This document shows, one piece after another, positions 1 to 5,099 of a DNA stretch of 5,099 nt; the stretch's first letter is position 1, and each line of letters opens with the position of its first letter. This stretch comes from Deltaproteobacteria bacterium (GTDB lineage Bacteria > Desulfobacterota > Desulfobacteria > Desulfobacterales > ETH-SRB1). The stretch covers positions 1 to 5,099 of the forward strand of contig QMMZ01000204.1 of the NCBI GenBank assembly GCA_003647525.1, in the 5' to 3' direction. Position numbers and translations under genes: made by a program. The notes under the pieces were generated by a model. It did no database searches, was not told where the DNA came from, and was given only the letters and a program-made list of their open reading frames with translations.

Positions 1-114
1 AACTATGTTGATATTTACGATATCCTGCAAGCGGTTGATGATGGCGCAACAGTCAGAATTTTTTACGAAAGCAGACTGGCGAAGATTAACCTCAATGGCA
101 CAATGATGACCTGA
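1..114 (+). pseudogene. hsdR: hsdR 5'-side fragment (type I restriction subunit R), ends at a premature TGA
   Basis: Frame 1 is open from the window edge and reads [18 protein letters not shown] followed by [13 protein letters not shown]. This is the segment of type I restriction HsdR proteins that follows the first helicase domain, in the typical pattern 'Y.DIYDI..AV.DGATV.I.YESRLAK'. The reading then leaves the family pattern (NGTMMT) and stops at TGA 112-114. The missing family sequence resumes in frame 3 at [14 protein letters not shown], starting at 96. This piece is therefore the left side of a gene broken by an internal deletion with a frame change. The N-terminal nuclease domain and the first helicase motifs would lie left of the window and cannot be assessed. 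The family assignment is secure, and non-function is inferred from the break. Confidence 0.8.
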
Positions 115-131
115 AAAAAGGTGTCATTAAG

Positions 132-1457
132 GTGGTGATGACATCCGCATCCTCTGACGGCCCTGAAATTTCCAAACACCACACTACCAAAGATCAGCGC
201 AGAGCTTTAGCCGAAAGAATGAAAGACCCGGAAGATGAACTCAAACTGGTGATTGTCCGGGATATGTGGCTGACCGGCTTTGATGTGCCTTCCATGCACA
301 CGCTTTACATAGACAAGCCCATGAAAGGTCATAATCTGATGCAGGCCATTGCGCGGGTGAACCGTGTCTATAAGGATAAGCCCGGCGGTCTTGTGGTTGA
401 TTATCTGGGAATTGTGTCAGACCTTAAAAAAGCATTGTCGTTTTATTCAGACAGCGGAGGTAAGGGTGACCCGGCAATCGCGCAGGAAAAAGCGGTGCAA
501 ATGATGCTGGAGAAACTGGAAGTCGTTTCCCAGATGTTTCACGGGTTTGCCTATGAAGATTATTTTGAAGCGGACACAGGGAAAAAGCTATCACTGATAC
601 TCGCTGCGGAGGAACACATTCTGGGCCTGGAAAACGGGAAAAAGCGATACATCAATGAGGTAACCGCTCTGTCCCGGGCTTTTTCCATTGCCATTCCCCA
701 CGAACAGGCCATGGATGTTAAAGATGAGGTCTCGTTTTTTCAGGCGGTAAAATCCCGATTGGCCAAATTTGCCGGCACCGGCTCAGGTAAAACAGACGAA
801 GAAGTTGAAACAGCGATTAGACAGGTTATTGACAAAGCATTGGTAACCGAGAAGGTAGTAGATGTTTTCGATGCCGCCGGAATCAACAAGCCTGATATTT
901 CAATACTTTCAGAAGAATTTCTTTTGGAAGTCAAAAACATGGAGCATAAAAATATTGCTCTGGAAGTTTTGAAAAAACTGCTGAATGATGAAATAAAAAC
1001 CAGAACCAAAAAGAACCTGATACAAAGCAAATCCCTCATGGAAATGCTGGAAAAATCCATCAAGAAATATCACAACAAGATTTTAACGGCAGCGGAAGTT
1101 ATTGATGAACTCATTCAATTGGGTAAAGAAATACAGGAGATGGATAAAGAGCCAAAGGAAATGGGGCTGTCTGATTTTGAATATGCTTTTTATACGGCCA
1201 TTGCCAACAACGACAGTGCTCGTGAAGTAATGGAGAAAGACAAATTAAGAGAACTGGCAGTTGTGTTGTTTGAAAAAGTAAAGGCCAATGCTTCCATAGA
1301 CTGGACAATCAAGGAAAGCGTAAAGGCAAAATTAAAGGTTATTGTAAAAAGAACCTTAAGGCAGTATGGCTATCCACCGGATATGCAGAAATTGGCAACT
1401 GAAACCGTTTTGAAACAAGCTGAATTGATAGCGAACGAGATTACGCGTGGAGAATAG
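132..1457 (+). CDS. hsdR: Type I restriction enzyme R subunit, C-terminal fragment (probable pseudogene part)
   Basis: This is the 3' part of hsdR, the ATP-dependent translocase and nuclease subunit of a type I restriction-modification complex (HsdR2M2S). Counting from the GTG at 132, residues 39-53 contain MWLTGFDVP (helicase motif V region) and residues 71-79 contain QAIARVNRV (motif VI arginines). The rest is the long, mostly helical C-terminal domain found in this HsdR branch (DUF3387-like), ending in the family-like YGYPPD and KQAELIANE tail. Coding homology already begins at about 96 (WHNDDLKKG), so GTG 132 is only the first possible start and not the ancestral one. An intact subunit has roughly 1000 residues. 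This piece has 441 and lacks the nuclease domain, motifs I-III and about 80 residues of helicase domain 2. No hsdM or hsdS is visible. If translated, it could not restrict DNA by itself. The family call is firm, and the functional status is inferred. Confidence 0.85.
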   Translation: MVMTSASSDGPEISKHHTTKDQRRALAERMKDPEDELKLVIVRDMWLTGFDVPSMHTLYIDKPMKGHNLMQAIARVNRVYKDKPGGLVVDYLGIVSDLKKALSFYSDSGGKGDPAIAQEKAVQMMLEKLEVVSQMFHGFAYEDYFEADTGKKLSLILAAEEHILGLENGKKRYINEVTALSRAFSIAIPHEQAMDVKDEVSFFQAVKSRLAKFAGTGSGKTDEEVETAIRQVIDKALVTEKVVDVFDAAGINKPDISILSEEFLLEVKNMEHKNIALEVLKKLLNDEIKTRTKKNLIQSKSLMEMLEKSIKKYHNKILTAAEVIDELIQLGKEIQEMDKEPKEMGLSDFEYAFYTAIANNDSAREVMEKDKLRELAVVLFEKVKANASIDWTIKESVKAKLKVIVKRTLRQYGYPPDMQKLATETVLKQAELIANEITRGE

Positions 1458-1512
1458 CCGGGAAAATGGAAAGACCATTGAAAAAATGAAGTCAGATAAT
1501 ACAAATGATTGA
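1432..1512 (+). pseudogene. Possible 3' tail of atpA overlapping the atpG start
   Basis: A frame-1 stretch is open from 1432 and ends at TGA 1510-1512. It reads [20 protein letters not shown] just before the stop, and the stop overlaps the atpG ATG (ATGATTGA, 1505-1512). Such an overlap is what one expects between atpA and atpG in a compact N-ATPase operon. The peptide is too short and variable to identify as AtpA by eye, so this is an inference from position and overlap. It could equally be chance, since a 27-codon open stretch is unremarkable. Confidence 0.25.
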
Positions 1513-2374
1513 GCAGTTGAAACGCAAAATTAAGAGCGCCGGCGATCTGCTCTCTGTTGTGAAGACGATGAAGGTTCTTGCCGCTGTGAGCATTCGGCAG
1601 TACGAGAGGGCTACGGAATCTCTTGTCGAATACAACCGAACAGTCGAAATGGGATTGCAGGTTGTTCTGAAACAGAGACCCGAGGGGATTAGAATAGCTG
1701 AGCCCGTTCCAAAAGAACGTCTTGGAGTTATTATCTTTGGTTCGGATCAGGGTATGGTTGGGCAGTTTAATGAAGTGATTGCGCGCCATGCGGTCAGTGA
1801 AATAAACAAACTCCAGGTGAAGCAAAAAAATCGCATAGTGTTGGCAGTGGGCATGCGAGTCATTCCATCTCTTGAAGAGGCAGGACAGCCGGTTGAAGAA
1901 TACTTTTCTTTGCCTGGCTCAACGGCTGCCATCACTTCTGCGGTAGAGGATCTGACGCTGAAAATGGAGGAGTGGCGCTCGCAACAGAAAATCGATCAGA
2001 TCGTTATATTTTATAACAGAGAGAGTGGCACATCTTATTCTCCTCATACCATCCATCTTTTGCCGGTTGATCCCGGATGGTTTCAAGATCTGGAGCAGAA
2101 ACCCTGGCCATCGCGCGCCATTCCTTTTTTTACTATGGATTGGAACCGGCTGTTTTCTTCATTGATTCAACAATATCTCTTTGTATCCCTCTATCGTGCC
2201 TTTGCCGAGTCTCTGGCCAGCGAAAATGCCGGACGTCTTGCATCCATGCAGGCGGCTGAAAGAAATATTGAAGATCTCCTGGAAGAACTCAACTCTCAAT
2301 TTCAGCAACAGCGTCAGAGTTCTATTACGGAAGAACTTTTAGACATTGTGGCCGGCTTTGAGGCATTAAGATGA
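1505..2374 (+). CDS. atpG: F-type ATPase gamma subunit, N-ATPase type
   Basis: This is the gamma subunit, the central rotor shaft of F1 that couples ion flow through the membrane c-ring to the alpha/beta catalytic hexamer at the inner face of the cytoplasmic membrane. Its 289 residues match the usual length. Residues 1-55 form the N-terminal coiled-coil helix, with SVVKTMKVLAAVSIRQYERA in place of the classical 'KITKAMKMVAASKLRRAQ'. That variant is typical of N-ATPase operons (order atpDCQRBEFAG, known from the family). Residues 70-200 form the Rossmann-like middle domain with GSDQGMVGQFNE. Residues 235-289 form the C-terminal helix (ENAGRLASMQAAERNIEDLL, then ITEELLDIVAG). The gene appears intact. 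No strong Shine-Dalgarno precedes the ATG, which fits a gene once translated by coupling to atpA. Here hsdR debris lies 47 bp upstream, so it appears cut off from its operon and may be poorly expressed. Confidence 0.93.
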   Translation: MIEQLKRKIKSAGDLLSVVKTMKVLAAVSIRQYERATESLVEYNRTVEMGLQVVLKQRPEGIRIAEPVPKERLGVIIFGSDQGMVGQFNEVIARHAVSEINKLQVKQKNRIVLAVGMRVIPSLEEAGQPVEEYFSLPGSTAAITSAVEDLTLKMEEWRSQQKIDQIVIFYNRESGTSYSPHTIHLLPVDPGWFQDLEQKPWPSRAIPFFTMDWNRLFSSLIQQYLFVSLYRAFAESLASENAGRLASMQAAERNIEDLLEELNSQFQQQRQSSITEELLDIVAGFEALR

Positions 2375-2420
2375 AAAATCGGCGGCGTGGCTCGTTTATG
2401 AGACAATGCCAATAAATTAG

Positions 2421-2433
2421 CGCCCTTTGGGCG
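2421..2433. other. Perfect GC hairpin downstream of atpG
   Basis: CGCCC-TTT-GGGCG is a perfect 5-bp inverted repeat with a 3-nt loop, 47 bp after the atpG stop. No run of T follows on the plus strand, so it does not meet the usual pattern of an intrinsic terminator. It directly abuts the octamer array and may be part of the same repeat element. Confidence 0.6.
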
Positions 2434-2480
2434 AGCTATTAAGCTATTAAGCTGTTGAGCTTACCGGCTAAGAGCTATGA
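2434..2480. repeat. Degenerate tandem octamer array, consensus AGCTATTA
   Basis: Six consecutive units can be read: agctatta, agctatta, agctgttg, agcttacc, ggctaag (one base short) and agctatga. The first two are identical and the rest diverge from the same AGCT-start pattern. Each AGCT is its own reverse complement, so the array can fold: TAAGCT (2448-2453) pairs with AGCTTA (2458-2463) around a GTTG loop, and alternatively CTTA (2460-2463) pairs with TAAG (2469-2472). The repeat is visible directly. Its role is unknown; it could be slippage-derived microsatellite or an intergenic repeat family. Confidence 0.7.
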
Positions 2481-2521
2481 ACCATTATTGCAGAGCGATG
2501 ATTTCTAACCTATTAATAAGA

Positions 2522-2549
2522 TTAACTAAAAAATGTAAATTCCTATACT
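2522..2549 (+). promoter_or_regulatory. Putative sigma-70-type promoter for the membrane protein/CDF pair
   Basis: TTAACT (2522-2527, four of six matches to TTGACA) and TATACT (2544-2549, five of six to TATAAT) are separated by 16 bp in an AT-rich stretch, about 40 bp ahead of the ATG at 2590. Position and spacing fit a housekeeping promoter. AT-rich DNA gives such matches by chance, so support is moderate at best. Confidence 0.35.
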
Positions 2550-2589
2550 ATTAAATTGCAAACCTTCAAGAGGAATTGGATAGCTGAAT

Positions 2590-3045
2590 ATGACTGATTC
2601 TGTTGACAAAAAAACGTACACCTTTTTCATGCCGGGCGAAGAGCGCATTTACTTTCGCTATTTCCATATCATTGCAATGACCCTTCTGCTAATTGTGATT
2701 GCCTTTCAGATAGTTACCTCGGAAACGAGTGTGAAGGAGGCCGTGGTGACAGCGCTAATTTTTGTCTCGCCGGTTTATTTCGTTTACTTTGTATTTGGAA
2801 AACGGTTTGCCGACTCGGTGACGCTTGATTTTAATGCGCGCAAGGTCCGCTTTTCTTTTTCCGACGAAAGAGGTACGTTTGAAAGGGATTTTCAGGATAT
2901 CGAGAAAATCAATTTTAGATTCTATCTTACGTTTGTGATGGACGACGTCCGAATAATGGTGAAACGGCCGAAAAACAAAAAACAAGTGTTTCGGATGCTT
3001 AAAAGCGTATTCACGGTTGACGTTGGTATGTTTAGTGGGTTTTAG
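2590..3045 (+). CDS. Unrecognised small protein with two membrane segments and a soluble C-terminal domain
   Basis: I do not recognise this 151-residue protein by family name. Residues 24-43 (from YFHIIAMTLLLIVIAFQIV) and about 50-69 (from EAVVTALIFVSPVYFVYFVF) form two hydrophobic helices joined by a short polar turn. Residues 72-151 are soluble, rich in alternating beta-type residues (SVTLDF, KVRFSF) and carry FQDIEKINF followed by a basic KRPKNKKQ stretch. This layout, a membrane hairpin plus a small beta-rich domain, resembles bacterial PH-like membrane proteins such as YcxB/bPH types, but that is inferred only from shape. An AAGAGGA (2568-2574) sits 15 nt before the ATG, rather far for a strong ribosome site. 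The CDF gene starts 3 bp after its stop, so the two are very likely co-transcribed. No signal peptide cleavage site or catalytic motif is visible. Confidence 0.75.
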   Translation: MTDSVDKKTYTFFMPGEERIYFRYFHIIAMTLLLIVIAFQIVTSETSVKEAVVTALIFVSPVYFVYFVFGKRFADSVTLDFNARKVRFSFSDERGTFERDFQDIEKINFRFYLTFVMDDVRIMVKRPKNKKQVFRMLKSVFTVDVGMFSGF

Positions 3046-3048
3046 CGA

Positions 3049-3933
3049 ATGAAAAACACCACCGGCCTCCGTCTTTTGATAACGCTTATGCTCAACTTCA
3101 TAATCCCCGTAATTCAGCTTATCGGCGGTGTTTATGCCAACAGCATGGCTCTGATTTCTGATGCTACCCATAATTTCAGTGATTTTATTGCAGTGTTGAT
3201 TTCTTATGTGGGCTATAGGGTTGGCCAAAGGGGCGCTTCTGTTAGACATACATTTGGATACTGGCGCGCCGAGATAATGGCTGCACTTTTAAATGTGGCA
3301 ATTCTCGTTGGGGCTTCGGTATACATCGTTTACGAAGCGAGTCAGCGGCTTTTCAATCCTGAAACCGTGACAGGATTGGTTGTGGTGTGGATTGCAGGGG
3401 TCGGTGTTATAGGAAATGGATTTTCCGCCTGGCTGCTTCATAAGGATGCCAGGCACAGCCTCAATATAAGGGGAGCCTTTCTGCATATGGTTGGAGATCT
3501 TCTTACCTCTGTTGCTGTGGTTGTCGGCGGAATGGTACTCATCTTTAAACCCTGGTACTGGCTGGATCCGGTTCTTTCTTTATTGATTGTTTATTTTATT
3601 TTGAAAAACTGCTGGGGGATTTTGAAGGAAGCCGGCGGCATCTTGATGAATGCAACACCTGCAGGAATAGACATAGAGGAAGTAAAAGAAACTCTTGAAC
3701 AGATTCCAGGTGTTTGTGGTGTTCATTATCTTCATGCATGGAACCTGAGTTCTTCAAGCATAGCATTTTCTTGCCATATAGTGGTTTTGGATCAGCTCAT
3801 CAGCGATACTGAAACTCTTGCCAGGACAATTCGAGAAACACTGCTTAACCGTTTTGGTATTGACCATCCAGTACTTCAGTTTGAAACTTCTCAATGCGGA
3901 AATGGAACTATCCTGTGTGAAATTTCCGGCTGA
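3049..3933 (+). CDS. Cation diffusion facilitator (CDF) metal efflux transporter, CzcD/ZitB-like
   Basis: This is an inner-membrane antiporter of the CDF family, which exports divalent metals such as Zn2+, Co2+ or Cd2+ in exchange for protons. Its 294 residues match the family. Six membrane helices can be placed at about 8-30, 33-57, 76-98, 109-130, 144-166 and 171-190. The metal site is visible as H41 and D45 in helix 2 (SDATHNFSDF) and H146 and D150 in helix 5 (LHMVGDLLTS). This His/Asp pairing is typical of zinc-type CzcD/ZnT members rather than the all-Asp helix-2 site of YiiP. FGYWRAE (69-75) is the conserved segment before helix 3. The cytoplasmic domain (about 197-294) carries IPGVCGVHYLHAW. 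The helix 4-5 loop is short, with only H131 and H136. No clear Shine-Dalgarno precedes the ATG, so translation is probably coupled to the upstream gene. Metal specificity cannot be settled from sequence. Confidence 0.93.
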   Translation: MKNTTGLRLLITLMLNFIIPVIQLIGGVYANSMALISDATHNFSDFIAVLISYVGYRVGQRGASVRHTFGYWRAEIMAALLNVAILVGASVYIVYEASQRLFNPETVTGLVVVWIAGVGVIGNGFSAWLLHKDARHSLNIRGAFLHMVGDLLTSVAVVVGGMVLIFKPWYWLDPVLSLLIVYFILKNCWGILKEAGGILMNATPAGIDIEEVKETLEQIPGVCGVHYLHAWNLSSSSIAFSCHIVVLDQLISDTETLARTIRETLLNRFGIDHPVLQFETSQCGNGTILCEISG

Positions 3934-4017
3934 AACAGTCTTGAAATACACACTCGGCAAAGTAATATTAATAAATTTGAGTAGATGGATTTTGGATAAC
4001 TGGGCGGTGGTGCCTGA
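3934..4017. other. Short spacer between the CDF stop and the IS66 remnant, nothing recognised
   Basis: These 84 bp contain no gene, no terminator-like hairpin with a T-run, and no clear IS end. The minus-strand frame of the transposase stays open through here (SGTTAQLSKIHLL and onward) but does not resemble TnpC, so a deletion junction close to 4018 is likely. Confidence 0.5.
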
Positions 4018-4167
4018 TCGTCCTTTAATGCTGCGTGTGCCTTGAGTTACATGACGATCTATTACAATAAACCGTATTGCCTGTTCTGCCACATTATTGG
4101 TGGTACCTATTCCGGGGGTTGTTATGAACTCAAAGTATGCTTTCCTGTGCTTGCGAAATCGGTTTGA
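4018..4167 (-). mobile_element. IS66-family transposase (TnpC) remnant
   Basis: Read on the minus strand from 4167, about 50 codons run without a stop: SNRFRKHRKAYFEFITTPGI, then GTTNNVAEQAIRFIVIDRHV, then TQGTRSIKGR. This is the C-terminal core of IS66-type TnpC transposases, which show 'YFEF.TTPGI.PTNN.AEQAIRF..IDR..TQGTRS.KGR'. The Glu in NNVAEQ lies where the last acidic residue of the DDE site is expected. After KGR the usual 'EWCERIW' continuation is absent and the frame leaves the family, so the 3' end is deleted. Upstream the homology stops where the gpgS gene begins. Only about a tenth of a TnpC remains, with no tnpA/tnpB and no recognisable terminal inverted repeats. It is an immobile scar. 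Confidence 0.85.
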
Positions 4168-5099
4168 ATTTTTTTCTATACTCGGGGATTTCTATAATCG
4201 GCGGCCTTTCAAAGCCCTTATCTTTATAAATATCCGGCTGGTATCCGTCTTTTCCCAATTTGTATTGTATCATCTCGTTAAAAAAGTCGCTTTTTAATTC
4301 AGCCATACCAAGCTTCTCAAGGCGCTTGCAAAAAGTCTTTAGAATAACAAACGACATTTTTCCCAAAGATTTAGTATCCTGATTCCTGTGAACCCGCCTT
4401 TCAAGATCGACCTGCGCAATAACATCAAGCCCCCATTTTTCATAAGTATCAAGAATTATACTGGTTTCAATGCCGTAGCCGATTGGAAAGGGTATTTTCT
4501 CAAAGAGTTCACGAAAACCGGCATATTCGCCGGAAAGAGGCTGTAGGATCTGGGTAAGCTCCGGGAAAAAAAGAGAGAACAGAGGCCTTATTACCAGTTC
4601 CGTGACTCTCCCTCCGCCTGTAGGTCTGGTTTTTTTCTTGCCTGTGGTAATGGGCCTGTCATAATATGCCTTGCAATATTTTATATTATCAAAAAGAAGA
4701 AGCGGACCTACAAGAGCATAAACAAATCTATGATGAATATTTTTTATATCAGCATCAAGATAAACAATTATATCGCCTTCTGTAATATAAAGAGCTTTCC
4801 AAAGATTTTCACCCTTTCCCCTGAACTTTTCAAGTTTGGGCAGGATATCATCAGCTTTGTATACATCAGCGCCATAACTTGATGCTATTTCCATGGTTCT
4901 GTCTGTTGAGCCTGAATCAATAACCACGATTTCATCTAGAAGTTGATAGTGTGACATCAACTCCGACTTCATAATGATAATTTCTTTTGCAATAGTCTTT
5001 TCTTCGTTAAGAGTAGGCAGACAAAGAGATATTTTAATCTTTTTCTTTTTTTTTTCTTCAACAAGACGGTTAATGTCTTTGAATTTAGAATGATGAAAG
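4130..5099 (-). CDS. gpgS: Glucosyl-3-phosphoglycerate synthase-like GT81 glycosyltransferase, 5'-partial
   Basis: This GT-A fold enzyme is expected to transfer glucose from an NDP-sugar to 3-phosphoglycerate, the first step to glucosylglycerate, a compatible solute. A mannosyl-specific homologue is possible. The frame is open to the right edge. 322 residues are visible, starting FHHSKFKDINRLVEE, so the real start lies just outside; the Met codon at 4972 is internal. Counting from the edge: LPTLNEE (27-33), DEIVVIDSGSTDRT (55-68), RGKGENLWK (93-101, donor-binding loop), DADIKN (115-120, metal-binding DxD), GGGRVTEL (161-168), PLSGEYAG (187-194), GYGIET (207-212) and VHRNQ (236-240, with the conserved His). 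The set is diagnostic of GT81 GpgS. The natural end is near IEIPEYR. The last 12 residues, ending QAQESIL, are encoded by IS66-derived DNA read in another frame. Activity is probably kept, since all core motifs are present. The gene is convergent with the CDF gene. Confidence 0.92.
   Translation of the reverse strand, partial: FHHSKFKDINRLVEEKKKKKIKISLCLPTLNEEKTIAKEIIIMKSELMSHYQLLDEIVVIDSGSTDRTMEIASSYGADVYKADDILPKLEKFRGKGENLWKALYITEGDIIVYLDADIKNIHHRFVYALVGPLLLFDNIKYCKAYYDRPITTGKKKTRPTGGGRVTELVIRPLFSLFFPELTQILQPLSGEYAGFRELFEKIPFPIGYGIETSIILDTYEKWGLDVIAQVDLERRVHRNQDTKSLGKMSFVILKTFCKRLEKLGMAELKSDFFNEMIQYKLGKDGYQPDIYKDKGFERPPIIEIPEYRKKFKPISQAQESIL

Larger units (their letters stand above)
2375..2589. 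other. Intergenic region with hairpin, octamer repeat array and promoter; no convincing gene
   Basis: These 215 bp between atpG and the next gene hold no convincing coding sequence. The only start-like feature is an ATG at 2371 that overlaps the atpG stop and gives 14 codons ending at TAA 2413-2415 (MKNRRRGSFMRQCQ). It could be the stub of a lost downstream gene or chance. The rest contains a GC hairpin (2421-2433), an AGCT-centred repeat (2434-2480) and an AT-rich promoter-like stretch (2510-2560), listed separately. Confidence 0.7.

Noticed and set aside
1..1457. Active anti-phage defence system
   Set aside because: The R subunit is split by a deletion and frameshift, and no methylase or specificity subunit is in the window.
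1370..1825. A 151-codon minus-strand frame opposite hsdR end and atpG
   Set aside because: It is antisense to recognisable hsdR and atpG codons and has no motif or ribosome site of note.
2421..2433. Intrinsic terminator of atpG
   Set aside because: The stem is short (5 bp) and is followed by AGCTATTA rather than a T-run on the plus strand, and no T-run lies in position for the minus strand.
2434..2480. CRISPR-like array
   Set aside because: Units are about 8 bp, adjacent and degenerate, with no unique spacers and no cas genes nearby.
2755..3249. A 164-codon minus-strand frame opposite the membrane protein and CDF gene
   Set aside because: It is antisense to two well-supported genes, has no family resemblance and straddles their junction.
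3754..4092. A 112-codon minus-strand reading frame as a gene of its own
   Set aside because: Its first part is the IS66 TnpC fragment, joined without a native start. The rest runs antisense through the end of the CDF gene and matches nothing.
4130..4972. The Met codon at 4972 as the start of the glycosyltransferase
   Set aside because: The frame stays open to the right edge, and the added residues (FHHS, then ISLCLPTLNEEKTI) are conserved GT81 sequence including the nucleotide-sugar strand, so the start lies outside the window.

Overview
This 5.1-kb window comes from a bacterial chromosome or metagenomic contig of moderate GC content. A worn-down type I restriction gene, a gamma subunit of the N-ATPase type, an IS66 fragment and a GT81 glycosyltransferase would suit an environmental proteobacterium or Desulfobacterota-like lineage. 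That placement is a weak inference, because no rRNA or other phylogenetic marker is present.

Layout, left to right. Positions 1-1457 hold the 3' half of an hsdR gene (type I restriction motor/nuclease subunit). An internal deletion and frameshift near position 90 split it into a short 5' piece ending at a TGA (112-114) and a long 3' piece (to 1457). Only 47 bp later comes a complete atpG (1505-2374) whose N-terminus looks like the N-ATPase type of F-type ATPase. No other ATPase gene is visible, and in such operons atpA is expected directly upstream. A short open frame that ends by overlapping the atpG start could be the last trace of atpA. From 2375 to 2589 there is no convincing gene. This stretch holds a compact GC hairpin, an AGCT-centred repeat with a period of about 8 bp, and a plausible promoter.

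Positions 2590-3933 form a two-gene unit: an unrecognised small protein with two membrane segments and a soluble tail, followed after 3 bp by a cation diffusion facilitator (CDF) metal exporter. On the minus strand, 4130-5099 encodes most of a GT81 glucosyl-3-phosphoglycerate synthase (GpgS-like). Its true start lies beyond the right edge. Its last dozen codons run into a minus-strand remnant of an IS66-family transposase (4018-4167), which sits in the gap between the convergent CDF and GpgS genes.

The genes do not form one pathway. The common thread is genome rearrangement: a deleted hsdR, an ATPase subunit cut off from its operon, an intergenic repeat array and an insertion-sequence scar that rewrote the end of a neighbouring gene. 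I see no defence island, CRISPR array or other clearly new system. The most interesting items are the orphan N-ATPase gamma subunit, the octamer array, the IS66 scar at the gpgS terminus and the unknown membrane protein paired with the CDF exporter.
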